DNA of 64,000 bases, from positions 6,875,011 through 6,939,010 of the forward strand of contig JAETXT010000002.1 of assembly GCA_019188255.1 (NCBI GenBank). Reading direction: 5' to 3'. This DNA comes from Verticillium longisporum. Taxonomy: Eukaryota > Ascomycota > Sordariomycetes > Glomerellales > Plectosphaerellaceae. Below are positions 45,944 to 57,972 of this stretch, in pieces. The notes beneath the pieces are model-generated. The model was not told where the DNA came from, did not search any database, and was given only the letters and a program-made list of their open reading frames with translations. How positions within the stretch are numbered: the first letter of the stretch is position 1; the number at the start of each line of letters is the position of its first letter. The translations under genes and the position numbers were made by a program.

Positions 45944-47344
45944 TTACAGCCTGTCTTGCTCCTCTTGTGACAGGTGCCGTAGAGCCGGTCCGCCTCGACT
46001 CCCGTCGCCCGCCATGACGAGCTTGCTCTGGCCAGGCTCAGCCGCCCTCAACCTCCACTTCGCGCGGACCTCCGCAGAGGCTTTTGCCTCGAAGCAGTCG
46101 GCAATCTGCTTGCCAATTACGGGCGGGAATTTGAAAGCGCTAGAATCAAGTCATTAGCAATATATTCGTGTGCCCAGTGGGGCGGCGCATTGCGAAAGAT
46201 CAACATAGACTTACTGTCCTGAGCCACCGGTAGCAATAAACAGGCCCTCTATCTCTGGGTGATCGTCGACAACGAAATTGCCCTCGGGCGTGTCGTTATA
46301 CCAGCATAATCTCGTCTTGACGAAAGGCCTCTCCGCATAAGCTGGCGCCAGGATGCGCAGGCCCTCGCGTAGACCTTGCTCGGCATCTTCTGGGATAAAG
46401 TCCGCGCTGGCGTTGCAGCTGTTCGTCTTTGGGACGGATACAAGCCTCTCCCCGCTCACACGGTCACCCTGCGCCGGGAGCTCGGTGGCGTAGCCAAAAC
46501 CATGCCTCACGACCTTGAGTATGTGCGTGTCTGGCGTAGGGGGAAACGTGAAGACTCCCGAGTCCATGTTGATGATGACAGGCGTGGGCTCCATCGCTGC
46601 TGCTTCTTCAGGCGTCAACTGGATAAAGGCGACGGGCTGTCCTGAACCGCGGACAGCGTGTTCGAGGCCATCGATCAGACCATTGGTCCAGGCGCCGGCC
46701 GCCACCACGACGCGAGATGCCTTGAACGTCGCGCCGCCGGCAACTTGGACGCCGACAACTCGCCTGCCCGAATCATCCCGCAACAGCTCTGTCACGGTGC
46801 CGTGTTGGCCAGTGATGAACGAGACGCCGGCCGAACTGGCGCGCGCGGCGAGTGCCCTGATGCTGGCTGCCGCGTCAGCCCAGCCGCCTTGGGTGTTGTG
46901 CGCAGCGTTCAGGCCCGTGAGGTCAGCAGTGGCGCCAGGATAAGCGGACCTGATGGCGGCGTTTGATTCATCTGACCCCCAAATGTCGACCTTGACAGAT
47001 CCCGCCGACGTGTCCCTCGCCTTGACAAAGTAGGGGTTCCCATGGTCGGCGGCAAGCATGACGAAACCACTCTCATGGTAGAAAGGGGAGAAGTCGGGCT
47101 CGCGCCATTCCCGAATCGCATCGCGCGCGAGTGACTCGTAGAAGGAATCGGCATACTCGCTGCGAATGATGCGCGAGATGTCGACGCTGCTGCCGTCCGG
47201 AACCGGAGGCAGATGGCGGTCGAGGACGGTGACGCTGTCGTAGCCGCGACGGGCCTTCAGCTCATAAGCGAGACTGAGGCCGAAAACGCCGGCGCCGATG
47301 ATGAGTATGTCCTCTTGCGGAGATGGTGGGCGGGACGCGGGCAT
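45944..47344 (-). CDS. FAD-dependent amine oxidase, sarcosine/fructosyl-amine oxidase family
   Basis: Two exons (47344-46215, 46139-45944; intron 46140-46214) give 441 residues. The N-terminus has the FAD Rossmann site ILIIGAGVFGLSLAYEL, followed by VTVLDRH. The middle contains WADAAASIRALAARA and VVVAAGAWTNG, the second FAD contact. The C-terminus reads TRLCWYNDTPEGNFVVDDHP and then FIATGGSGHAFKFPPVIGKQ across the splice, the conserved FAD-contact end. CW in place resembles amadoriases, where that Cys binds FAD covalently. Members oxidise N-methyl or fructosyl amino acids, releasing H2O2. The exact substrate is open. The C-terminal triplet is not a peroxisomal signal as spliced. It runs away from the cupin at 47947, so both may share a promoter. 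Confidence 0.88.
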
Positions 47345-47946
47345 GACTGCGGGGAGTTCGGGATCAGACCGGGGGTTGGCGGGACTTGAAGTGTTTGAAA
47401 TTTATGAATCAATCTGCGCCCTTCGACTGATTCTACGCTAGTTTTGCATTCGCAAATCCTTTCTCTGTCCGTCGGATAGCTGAAAGCTTTCGCGTGGGCG
47501 GGGAACCTTCGGCGTCTCAGCACGAGATGAGTCAAGTTGGTGGAGGAAGACGTCTTGGAACCCCACGATTCGCTGCTCGCCTGAGGGTACATAGGCCTAC
47601 ATCTGTAGGAACGCCAATTGTAAATTCACTCCAAAACTTCAAGTGATGGCTCGAAGATCCTGTACATCTAGAGATCAATGGGCCTGACATTGCCAAGGGC
47701 GAAAGGGGTAGTTGAAGCATGTAGTTCGTATGCGAAGCACATCAGGGTCTCGGTTTACGAGCCAAGGCCGAAGTTCGCATCATGACGAAAGTTCCTCCTT
47801 ATGCGGGGTCTAATCCTTCAACGAGATCAGCAGACAACCGCTCCAAAGGGGATTGAGGACAGAAGAAATACGATGTCGTAGCGACGCTCTTCATGCTTGG
47901 ACGCAATTCATAGCGGCTCGTTCTGAACAGCCGCGCGACCGAAGCC
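47345..47946. promoter_or_regulatory. divergent region between amine oxidase and cupin
   Basis: This is the roughly 600-bp intergenic space between two divergent starts. No specific motif could be identified. Shared regulation is only inferred. Confidence 0.35.
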
Positions 47947-48588
47947 ATGGCAGCCTTAAACTCACAACCAGAGCAATACCACATCAAGCCCACGGCGCAC
48001 TGCCCAAACAACGTGCTGCCCGTTCTCGTCTATCGCGACGTGCTGCCTCGACCTCACAACGCGGCCACGACGAGCGAAGCGCTCGAAAAATATGGCTGGG
48101 AGAAGCGCGGCACGTTCGGCACCATCATCATCAAACATTTCCACCCGAACACGCACGAATGCTACGGTCCGTTACCCATGTCGAGCTGCACACTGGCCAG
48201 CATCTGTAGTCACGCGAATCCTAACATGCCAGCATAGGTGTCTTTCAAGGCAGCTCGGAGCTTGTCTTTTGGCGCAGGTGGAGCTGATGATCCGACCGCA
48301 GGCGTGACATGTCGAGTCTACCCCGGCGACGTCATTGTCGTGCCGGCCGGGGTTGCTCATGCTTCGGTGCCGACTGTCGGGAAGCCGAAAGTTAAGTGGG
48401 ATCTCGACGAAGACGAGCTGCATTACCAGTACATCGGTGTTTACCCCGGGGACGGCCCGATTTGGAAGGTTGAGCACGGAAAGGAAGAGGTTTCGCAGAA
48501 TGACCCCTTGATCGAGGAGATCGCGTTGGTCGATATTCCTGCCGACGACCCTATCAGCGGACCAGACGGACCTCTGTGCCAGATCTGA
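47947..48588 (+). pseudogene. YjlB-type cupin, homopolymer frameshift
   Basis: Exon 1 (47947-48166) encodes the N-terminal strands (YHIKPTAHCPNNVLPVLVYR, HPNTHECYG). Intron 48167-48237 leads to GVFQGSSELVF, the next cupin strand. A run of four Ts (48267-48270) then shifts the frame and a stop follows at 48285-48287. With three Ts the text continues GAGGADDPTAGVTCRVYPGD, then VVPAGVAHAS, a cupin metal-ligand motif with its His, to the stop at 48588. The full product would be about 190 residues, normal for this small cupin family of unknown reaction. An alternative acceptor at 48277 would give an in-frame product but delete a core strand. Either a recent pseudogene or a one-base assembly error. 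Confidence 0.7.
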
Positions 48589-48899
48589 AGGGCCGCGAGG
48601 CAAGGAAAGTCATGTTCTGAGACGTTCTAGTCATTGATCAGTCAGGCGAAGGATTGGGTGCCGTCAGCCTCTTTGCAAAGCGAATAACACAGCCCACAAG
48701 ACATGTCTAGACAAATCCAACAATTTTTCATGCAAAGTGGCGGTAATAGTATTTCCAAAAAGAATAAAAAAATATCACGAATCTTCACAATCCACAGAAC
48801 CAGGGATTCAAAATATCATTGCATACTCCATAACTCCTTCGGCTTGCCCAGGGTATCATAAGCCGCCATTCATCATTCCGTCGTCGCCATCGTAGCTCC

Positions 48900-50216
48900 T
48901 CAGGCTGCTCTGTCCACCAAATCAGACACCAGTGTCCACACCGCGCGGGACGCGGTGAGCGTTGAAGAATCGTCATCCCCGGAGCCTGTCGCGAAAACCT
49001 TGATTCGGTTCTCCGACAAGGCAAAGCCGCCACAGGCGATCTTTGTGATCCGGACGCTCGGGTGAAAGAGGTCAATGGCCAGGTGCTTGTCAAAGTACTC
49101 AGCCGTGGCCTCGATAAATGGCTGCCTGGCCACACCAGCATCCCGTTTCTCGCCATCGTGCCAAGCCCAACCCTCCTCACTGCTGCCGCCTGCCAGTTTG
49201 CTTCGCTTGCGGGAGTCGTTCTCCCAGCTTTGAGACGCGCGCTTCCTCTTTGACCCAACGCCTCGTGATTCGCCGACCTGGACGAATCGACCGAGGTCTG
49301 AGGGCGGAATGATAATATCGATTGACTTGATACCGAGACTCTCGACGGCGGGTGCCGAGTCTTCGAGCGCTGCGACAGGCTCTGCAGGCGGCGTCGTGAA
49401 GAATCCCAGCGTCAGAACGAGGTCCTTGGCCAGAGGACCCTGGGTTGGCAGACCGGCCTGCTCGATCCATCGCTCCCACGACGCAACGAGGGTTTTCGTT
49501 CCGAGGCGCAGGGGACTGATGCGACAATCAAACGTCCTCGCGAGAAAGTCCGTAACAAAAGCCTTCATCGGCGTCGGCATGCGAAGAAGCAGCAGCGGAA
49601 GGTGAATGAATCGCCCTTTCTCAGCTTCCGTGTCCTTATCTAACCCAAGCCAGCCGGGCATGGCCGCTCCGTTGCGCCCATGAAATGCATGTTCGGAAGC
49701 CCGGCCTTTGCCCTCGAGCCGAGGCAACATGATGGCCGTGCAGAGGGCATTCTCGTACCGCATCTCGATGCAAAGTCCTCTTGTCCCCGTCGAGCCTGCG
49801 CCGCCGCCCGCGCGCCCGAAGATGGCGTCACTGCTGAGATCACGGCTTGCCGGCCGGTGTGTGTCGTCTGGCTCGTGCCCCAGCAGCGCACCTGCTTCGA
49901 ACCACCGCATGACAACGCGCTCGAGGGAGCCTGCGCGTCCAAGCGATGTGTCGCTGCCTTCCAGGCCGACCTGGACACCCCGCACGACGTCGCCTACGAG
50001 AGTGTCGCGTAGCCTCAAAGCGAGATCGTTCAGCCTGGTTGGCGAAAGAGGCTCGTTGCCAATGTAGAGGGGCGAGGTGCGATGGGTTGAGAAGGATGTG
50101 TTGAAGAACGGGGGTGGAGGCTCGTGCAGCTCTTCGTTTGGGTCACTGGCAGGCGGCGTCGAGACTATCGTAGGGACATTCGCGCCCGAGGGGCGTTTGC
50201 GCCTCCGAGGAGGCAT
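48900..50216 (-). CDS. fta1: kinetochore protein, Fta1/CENP-L-like
   Basis: A single exon of 438 residues. The N-terminal pattern PPFFNTSFSTHRTSPLYIG, then LALRLRDTLVGDVVRGVQVG, matches the conserved start of the fungal Sim4-complex subunit Fta1, the CENP-L homologue. A basic segment (GSKRKRASQSWENDSRKRSK) in the middle may be a nuclear localisation signal. CENP-L pairs with CENP-N within the inner kinetochore and helps hold the CENP-A nucleosome. Length and lack of introns fit. This is from recognition of the N-terminal block; the rest is less conserved. The gene is intact and is a housekeeping gene amid accessory ones. Confidence 0.75.
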   Translation of the reverse strand: MPPRRRKRPSGANVPTIVSTPPASDPNEELHEPPPPFFNTSFSTHRTSPLYIGNEPLSPTRLNDLALRLRDTLVGDVVRGVQVGLEGSDTSLGRAGSLERVVMRWFEAGALLGHEPDDTHRPASRDLSSDAIFGRAGGGAGSTGTRGLCIEMRYENALCTAIMLPRLEGKGRASEHAFHGRNGAAMPGWLGLDKDTEAEKGRFIHLPLLLLRMPTPMKAFVTDFLARTFDCRISPLRLGTKTLVASWERWIEQAGLPTQGPLAKDLVLTLGFFTTPPAEPVAALEDSAPAVESLGIKSIDIIIPPSDLGRFVQVGESRGVGSKRKRASQSWENDSRKRSKLAGGSSEEGWAWHDGEKRDAGVARQPFIEATAEYFDKHLAIDLFHPSVRITKIACGGFALSENRIKVFATGSGDDDSSTLTASRAVWTLVSDLVDRAA

Positions 50217-50609
50217 GATTGAAGGCCTTTAGAGGATGCTGAGAACGCGATCGGTGGTCGAGGCAGAAAGCAATGCGAAAGACCCTTCGTTTCCCGGGCC
50301 CGGCAGAGGTATGAGTCGTGAAGCAGTGTTGAGGTCGAAGAGCGGGATTTTGGTATGAGAATTGGCGTCGTGCAGGTTGTTGTGTTGGTCATTTGCAGCA
50401 AGTGAAGGCGTTGTTTCGTTGACGAAGGCGGATGTTGTTTGAAGAGCCGAGTCGCGATTGCACGAAACGCGTCACAGGCGAGAGGCATCATGCCAGCTGG
50501 TGCCAGGCTATTTGCAAACCTGCCAGGTTCCCCTCCCCGCATTCTCCAGAAATGCACGTCACCGCTACCACCACCATGCGAAATCATTAATCACTGACGT
50601 TCAGACCAT

Positions 50610-50915
50610 TCATTGAGCAAGTCGCACAGTACTCTTCTGGTGCTTCTTGAGGACATGGTGAATGCGTTTGTCAATAGCTTCGCTAGTTGCAAAGGCAACA
50701 GCACGTTCCAGTCCCCTTAACCTCCTTACCATTACTTGAGCTCCACCACTTACACAAGATATCGGTTTATGGACTGCGTATATCTTCTGCTGTCGGTAGA
50801 GCTGATTGTTCTCGAGTATCCCAAAGAAAAAAACGAGACTCGCCTCATTGGTTTTGACGAGCTCTTGTAATCTTTGCTCTTCTATCGTGTTTTGACCTTG
50901 TTCGCTTCCAGACAT
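50610..50915 (-). CDS. hypothetical small protein
   Basis: A 101-residue frame with an ATG, an N-terminal charged helix-prone segment and a basic C-terminus. There is no signal peptide, hydrophobic helix or known motif. It lies behind the Fta1 promoter. It could be a short real gene, a fragment or chance. Confidence 0.25.
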   Translation of the reverse strand: MSGSEQGQNTIEEQRLQELVKTNEASLVFFFGILENNQLYRQQKIYAVHKPISCVSGGAQVMVRRLRGLERAVAFATSEAIDKRIHHVLKKHQKSTVRLAQ

Positions 50916-52490
50916 AACAGACCTTGACGTCGGCCCCTGGCGAGAATCACATTTGAAAATTAGAGGGACGAAAAGGCGTCTTCTGATTGAGAAATGACAA
51001 TTACGTCAGAAAGAGAGACGCCCACATCTGGACGCGTGCCAACGAAGTCTGGCATGAAGACACCTCATCGCCACGACGCTCACACCATCCGTGGAGAAGA
51101 TCATTGACTATGCTGAGGCTTCCTGTACGACGATCCCAATATTCCAATGTCTGGATACGCATGGCGTCAAGCGCTATCCTCCCCGAAGTTCAGAGGAGAG
51201 GGCGTTATTTGATGTACCCTTCAGTGAAGACAAACCCAAGGGAGCACGGCTAAGCCGCTTTTCTTCCCCTGAAATGACGATTGTGATGCAATTCCTCGGT
51301 CACGTTAATAATTAAAAACCCATGTGGCGCTCATTTTGGATGAGCATGTGGGCTGGTTCTGAAAGGCGCGATGGCTTGTCATAGGTCCAGCACAACAAAT
51401 TCTGATCTGCCGGAGTTTGAGCGCTCGGCATTCAGTTGGTTTAGATGAAGCTAGGTGAAAACACGGGAGCTAATGTCAGCTCGAGGGCACGTATATTGCA
51501 AGTCATCACCCATAAGCTCTTTACCGCAACATCCTTCGGTATATACAAACTCCAAGGTACAATGACCGACACGAACACGGCTGATCAGCCAATGCTCACG
51601 TAAGACTACTAGAGAAGCCTCATATATGGAACCGTCGAGCGACACGTATGCTGACTGGTGCTGGGGACATGGATCTTTACAAGAACCTTAACGGTTCGTT
51701 ATATTTGCAAGCAACACGTACGATACATCCAGCATCAGAACCCGAGCCGCACAGGAGGCGAGGTCGATCAGGCTAGAATTCTCTTTGATGGTCCGGAATT
51801 AGAAAGACTCAGGAGGGAAAACAAGTCCCTGGGTAGGCTTATCACCACAAAGAATGCGTCTGGATGGCACTTCACGATCCCGAAATCCCGGCATCCCGGC
51901 ATCCTGGCAACAAACTTCGTGATGTGGGAACAGGCCTTTGAGATGAAAGACCGGGCTTTTCCACTTGCGGCATGTTGCTCAACGGGTTGCATCGCCAAAG
52001 CATGGCCAAAGGTGGGTCAGGTTGCCATCGCTTGCGTGGTGGAGTACACAACACAATAAGGTAGGCTGAGCTTGTGCACCACGGAACTCTGTTCGTTCCA
52101 TGGTACCGGGACCAGGCTTGCGGCTACGGAGAATGGCACGGTGAGGCCATCGTTCCTGGACGTGATCGTTTCAGTCACTGGAGAAGCACACCAAGTCCCA
52201 GCTGTGCTCCACGCAACACGACCCCCAGATACGAGAAATATAAAGGGGGGTTTCAAGACGTCTTTTGACCAGGTTGTAAGCGAGGACCAGGTCACGAAGA
52301 ATGTCCGTTATCGGACCGGATTTTGCTTTTTGGGTGACCTTGCGATGAAATCTTTCCAGGCATTGAGAACGCTACTCATATGAGTGGTGGACTCGAGAAG
52401 CACTCGTGCTACCTCAAGAGCGCGGTGGGCCGTGCCATCTTTGACCTCACTATACTGTTGCCTCGGGCTTATGACGGAATCTGAAAACAT

Positions 52491-52600
52491 ACTGAGCATT
52501 TTATTCCAACTTCATCCGGAGATGCAGGATGAGTTACGCGACTAGGGGCTTCCTGCTGGCACACGCTGCATTGCCGATAGGGCGACTCTCCCATGTTGAG
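52491..52600 (+). pseudogene. possible cytochrome P450 fragment
   Basis: One plus frame reads ILSILFQLHPEMQDELRD, then a stop, then GLPAGTRCIADR. The first piece resembles the P450 helix after the oxygen-binding helix (hydrophobic, HPE, LRDE). The second resembles the LPAGTR element. The heme-binding loop is not found. It could be a deletion remnant or chance similarity. Confidence 0.22.
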
Positions 52601-55321
52601 AACATGACCATTGTGCACGCCGTCCAAGACAAGACAGTCTGATGAGGAAACGGTCAGCCGCGATGCTGGAGAGAAAAACGTTGCATTTGGTGCTCCACGG
52701 TCATGGGTCACTGCTCGTGCGCCTCAGACAGCAAAGCAGGTCAACAGTCGTCAGTTCTTGAGAGGGATATTTCTCGTTTCTTTGACCAGGCTCCCGGATC
52801 GAGAACAAAGAAACAGGTCTCGTCAAGCAGCGATTGGCTCTCTTCCTTATCTACTACCGAAGGCGATTAAGGGCCGAGGTTTCCACCAGATCGGGTGCCG
52901 ACTTAGAAAGGAGGCTCAATTGACTGCATCATTCCCCAGAGGGCGTTGTCTAAAATTGCCTTCGCAATCACCTCAGGTACAGTGGTTCGATCAGCTTGAG
53001 TTCCTATCGCGGGACACACCCGCCGATTAGCATTCGAGGCAAACAATAGAGATGCAGACCAATCAGTCCCCAGATACAGTACTCCATACGGAGAAGGTGA
53101 AGCTCGGAAGATTGTCGTGGTGGTAATGGCGGCGATTGGCCGAAGGTGAAGGGGGGGTCACACCGAGGATGTTTCTGACAGCGGAGGCGAAATATCGGGG
53201 ATAATGAGACCAAGCCATGTGTAAAGCACGCGATAGCATGAATTGTTCGTGGCGCTCTGTCGTGCGACATCATTTACACTGAAGCTGGTGTTCCGCGACT
53301 TCAAATCGCGGCTCGCTAACTCTAGCCAATGGTGAGGCGTTCGCTGGCTGGCAGGGATCGAGCGAAGGTGGTGTGTTGACTCAAACTTGAGCACCTCCAG
53401 GCCCCCAACTGATATGAAGACTCGCCACGTGGAAAAGGCGACCCTGGTTATCGCCGACTTGCTCCCCCTCTCGACCCTCAAACCAATGGTGGCCTTCAAC
53501 TGCTTCGTCCCTGAGGGCTCATGTCTTCAGTGCCAGGATGAGCTTGCAGTGGAGATTAGCAGATATGTCGGAGGAGAGATTGGAGGCTGGCATCCGAGAC
53601 TCGAGCCAGAGTCTTGGGATCGATTCCTCTCGTTGCCTGCCGGTGTAGGGGCTATTGAGCGCCACGGGGCAGGGGCACTGTAAATCACTGCATGTCATGG
53701 AGACTTACATGGTCTGCATCGACCTGCCATCACGAGACCTCTTCAAGCTGGTTCCGCAGCTCTCGAGGCATGGGAAGGTCGAGTCTCGTCCCCTTGCCTT
53801 GTCACGAACAAAGCCTCGACCTTCCAGCGTGCCGTGTCACCTCCGACACGAACACCTTCAGCCTTGAGAGTCTGGGCATGGGGACTCAACGCCGTCTCAA
53901 TTGGGTTTCAGGGTACGGCTGCAGCGAGCCTCCTGCTACCGGCCTGGGCCTGCTTCTCGCTGCTCAGGGGGGGTGGCGTCATGCCAGACGACTTGTCAAG
54001 GGGAGGCGCCCTTTGCAATGGGTACATGTACACTCTGGCGTCGTTTCTGGGGCCGAGCGTGCATTTGGCTTTGGTCTAGTCAGGATCAGGCTGTGATCCG
54101 CCTCGTGCTCGACTCATGACCGTTAGACGCGATTCAGGGTCCCGCAGCAACCGGCCTTGGCCCGCTACTCCCTCCTCGCCCCTTCCCTTTATCAATCAAT
54201 CGATCGAGCAGCCCTTCCCCGGCAGGACTACAGCGCCGAAGCTCAAAGGTAGTGGTGCTGGAGCCGGCTAGATCTGGGCCCAGCTGGCAGAGGGGTTGCA
54301 TCCATGATGCTTGGGGGGTATAGCCTGGCAATGGCTTCTCACGACCACTTGGTATTGGTTTTTCTCTTGCTTGCGCATCATCTATTCTTCGTTGCTTCTT
54401 CTGTGAGCAGGTTCCAATCGATTCTTTGATTAATGATGATAAGCGTTGCAAAGCACCCGAGAACTGCCAAAAGTCCTACTAACGGCCGCCGATCATGCCA
54501 CGACCTCGGCGCGGCGTGCCGTCACATGCGCCGTCTCTGGCCGCTCCCTGGTTGCTGTCCAGTGGCGTCCCATACCGTCACAACTAAAGCAGGGGGTCCT
54601 TATTCTCGAATAAATGCTACTCTTCCAGAGGACGCCTATCACTGGTCAAATGTCTCGGCATGTCGTGTTTGCCGACGAAGAGCATGGGCGAGGATCGCCT
54701 CTCTCCAAACAGGAGCTCAGCAGAACATGGGCGCACAGCACGCCCACACGTGGCAGTTCCTTCTCACCATGCATATGCGACCCAGACTATATCACAGTCT
54801 TTGCACAGGCGTCCCTTCGATGGAACGTCGAAAGAAAGCCACCGCGCCCTGGTCGCCGGATCGAGGCTACCGCTGAGGGCCGCCTCCACGGGTATGGGCA
54901 GAGATGGAAGGGTCGTCGGAGCCTTTCCAAAGGGCCGTGAAAGACCTTGGGTTGGCTAAGCCAGGTTCAGTCTTAATCCCCGCTCAGTCTACGACCAGTC
55001 CACCCCACTCCCCTATTCCCACCCACCACCAACCCACCCGTCAGTCCGGACGTGCTCATGGCCTAACGGGTAGTCCATTTCATAAAGATGGAGGGGGCAC
55101 CAGTGTCGCTCGCGGTCAGATGTTGACGCGCCGTTGCTCGAGTTTCTCGTCTCGTCCAAGATCTACACAACCAGCTTTTCTTGCCTCCTCCGCCAAAGAG
55201 TGTGTGCAATTGTCGTCTTTCCGTCCGGGTCCCGATCCTCGCCGGACCTGACGATTCAACGGTCAAGAAAAGGTGTTGATTGTGCAAAGCTGCCCGCTGG
55301 CAGGCTGTCTTTCTTCCCGCC

Positions 55322-56724
55322 ATGTCGCACCTCACTGTGGAAACATGGACGTGGTATGGCTTGACGTGGTTCGTGGTGGTAGCCAGAATGTGGGTTCAAT
55401 ATTCCCCTCCCCCAGATTCCTGACTCTAGATCCCCCATACCTTCTGCAATTGCACCCACTTTGTGTGACATCTGACGATAGCTTTCTGTTACTTCATCGG
55501 AATCTAACATGCGTGGTCCAGGCTTTCACGCAGGTTGCTGCAGGGTTCATTCAAGAAGCTGCAGGCCGACGATGCCCTCATGATGTTTGCAATGGTGAGT
55601 GCTTCGACCCCCGGAAATTCCTGCCTCTCCACATCATCCATGAGATGGTCCAGGACTGACCTCAATTGAAGCTCTGCAACACTGTCTTGATCGTGGGCAT
55701 GAACATTATCGCGCGCACCAGCAGTAACCTGATCGCACCTGGTACTGACCTCAATTTCACTGCCGAAGACATCGCCGAGCGCGAGTCTGGCTCAAAATGG
55801 GTCCTCGTTGTTGAACAGATACAGTGCGCCGTCATCTGGTCGGTAAAGGGCTGCTTCCTAATCATGTACAACCGCTTGACGTTCGTGTCCCCTTTGCTCC
55901 AGAAGTCGCCTTGGTCCAATACTTACTCGTCTTGTCTACAGCATGAGTCTTAAACAGAATCTGGCAGTCAAAATTGTTGCCGGCTATGTCGTCGTAGGCT
56001 TCATCGTCATGGAAATCCTCTACTTTGGTGTCTGGTGCAGACCATTCACCCAGTACTGGGCTGTCCCCCCGGACAACAGTCAGTCTATACCACCCTTCGA
56101 CATCGCGTCCGATGATCATCCTAACACAAGCTTTCAGTCCAATGCTCGGCTGCCACGAATCACCTTATCACCAACGCCGTCATCAATATTTCGTCGGATG
56201 TCATGATCATCCTGATCCCGATGCCGTTGTTCCTCCAGTCCCAGATTCCCCAGAAGAAGAAGATGATCCTGTGCGGCGTCTTCGCCCTAGGTGCCTTCAC
56301 TGTGAGTGACACCCTCAGTCTCGCACTTTCTCCGTTATCAGTTGACTGACTAAACTCTCCGGAACAGATTCTCTCGGCCATTCTCAACAAATACTACAGT
56401 TTCAACGAACCCTTCGGCTCCGCCTGGACGTTCTGGTACATTCGCGAGTCCTCCACCGCCCTTATCGTCGCCAACTTGCCCATGACCTGGACAATTCTCC
56501 GACGTCTCTTCAACCTCAAGTCCTTCAACGGCAAGTCGTCGAACCAACGCTCTGGCTATCCTTCTTCAACATCGCACTTCCGCTCGATGGCCTACAGCCG
56601 CAACCCTCAATCCACGATCCGCGGCGGCGATCACGACCTCGGCCCATCTGCGAGCGAGGAACAGATCAACGGCGGATTCGGCGGCATCCCCTCAAGATCT
56701 ACCAACAACACAAGGTGGAAGTGA
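55322..56724 (+). CDS. PTH11-like fungal rhodopsin-domain receptor, C-tail frameshifted
   Basis: Six exons (55322-55389, 55522-55594, 55672-55880, 55942-56078, 56138-56301, 56368-56724) give 335 residues as written, and all phases agree. It starts MSHLTVETWTWYGLTWFVVV, then RRLLQGSFKKLQADDALMMF, NTVLIVGMNIIARTSSNLIA, SKWVLVVEQIQCAVIW, VKIVAGYVVVGFIVMEILYF, SAATNHLITNAVINISSD and FALGAFTILSAILNKYYSF. This is the seven-helix plan of fungal rhodopsin-domain proteins with the usual SD and KKK loop features. The current frame stops at 56722-56724. One base more in the C4 run at 56688-56691 would give PLKIYQQHKVEVTSHEL and a Ser/Thr-rich tail to 56897. It is a second member of the same receptor class as that at 29838. 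The ligand is unknown. Confidence 0.84.
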
Positions 56725-56897
56725 CTTCCCACGAATTGGGTCCACATGACGGGCGCCGTTCGTCAGACGGCTCTCTTCGGGAAGGCGTGACGGTCACTGT
56801 CACGACAGGCCACAGATCAGATCACGATACCCGGGACTTGGAAACCTCGTCCAGTACGTCGACTGTTGGGATTGTCAAGGCGTTACGAGGAATCTAG
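56725..56897 (+). pseudogene. out-of-frame receptor C-terminal tail
   Basis: Continuation of the receptor in another frame, VEVTSHELGPHDGRRSSDGS and on to KALRGI with the stop at 56895-56897. It is read only if the C4 run is one base short in the assembly; otherwise it is untranslated. Confidence 0.6.
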
Positions 56898-57972
56898 GAG
56901 GACGGTTATGTAGGAAGAATAATGAGGATGGACATGAGCTAAGGCTTCAAGATACCCCCCAAATTTTGTGTCAGACATGGTGACGTGACGTCTTGTGGGA
57001 GCGGCATCAAGTCTTCAATTGACTTGTTTCATAGGTGTTGGACGAGAAAAGTCACATTGGGCGAATTACGAAAACCCTCCACGTGACAAATAGTACTTGA
57101 TGCTCTGCCCCAGCGACGGTACCGTGGTAAGGCAGTGGCTCTATCATCTACCACAAAGTAGGCGTCCGCGGGCATACAAAAATGGGTGCTGCAATCAAAT
57201 GTGATCGAGGCCTACCTGAAAGTGCCAAGGTCTACATCGAAGGTTCACCCAAGCGACAAAGACTTAGCGCCAAGCCACCAAAATGTGTGCTCTTTCTTCG
57301 CTTTCATGGCGCTCAGGTGTCGAGTCTGAGACTAGGTCTTTGACCACCTGAGATTGTTTGTTGTTCAAGATCCCATGCATAGCTCGATCTCGATGCGGAC
57401 TTGAATGCATAGTCTGGAATTCCCTGCTTTGTGTTCATGCTCGAATTCTTTGTCGTAGACAGCGTATTGCTTCAGTTGGCTGATGATCAGGGTTCGATCA
57501 TAGTCTCGATGGCGATGACTGTTCCTTTCGCCCTTTCATCTATGCAAATGTCCAAAGTCCATGAATTTTAGGTCTTGTCACAGCAGCCGAAATCGTTGGT
57601 TTATGGGAGACTCCAGAGTTATCGGCCACGGCCGTACTGTACCCTCCTCATCAACAACAACAACAACAACGGCGACAACGACGGCGAAAAAGTTTCGATC
57701 TTGCAGTCACTCCTACCAGCTCCAGCTGCGAATAGAAGTTTGTCTCCAAGCATCTCCGGTCAGTACTCTGCACCTCGACACCATCATGAACTGATGGACT
57801 GAACGCCGTTGCGCAGCCGCACGATTCTGTCAACAAGCTATCTCTTCAATCAACCACTCCTTCCTCGGCCGAACTCCGTGACAGCTTCACCGAGGCTATC
57901 CGAAAAACAGTCCAATTGCAGCACTCTGTTCAATTATACTAGCAGGAGCCACGCGTGGCTGAACCGTTTACA
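56898..57972. other. intergenic, upstream of the 1,093-residue protein
   Basis: No gene is recognised. Near 57652 there is a CAA/AAC-rich simple-sequence stretch. The right part is the leader of the gene starting at 57973. Confidence 0.45.

Larger units (their letters stand above)
50217..55321. other. 5-kb gene-poor stretch with possible remnants
   Basis: No full gene. A minus-strand frame at 50610-50915 (101 residues) starts MSGSEQGQNTIEEQRLQEL but has no family match. Plus-strand text at 52491-52580 resembles pieces of a cytochrome P450 (listed separately). The region 53.1-55.3 kb has only short overlapping frames. Composition is ordinary, so heavy RIP is not the cause of the gene loss. 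Confidence 0.4.

Noticed and set aside
53158..54119. Overlapping frames of 70-134 residues
   Set aside because: They overlap on both strands with no conserved motif or splice structure; nothing supports a gene.
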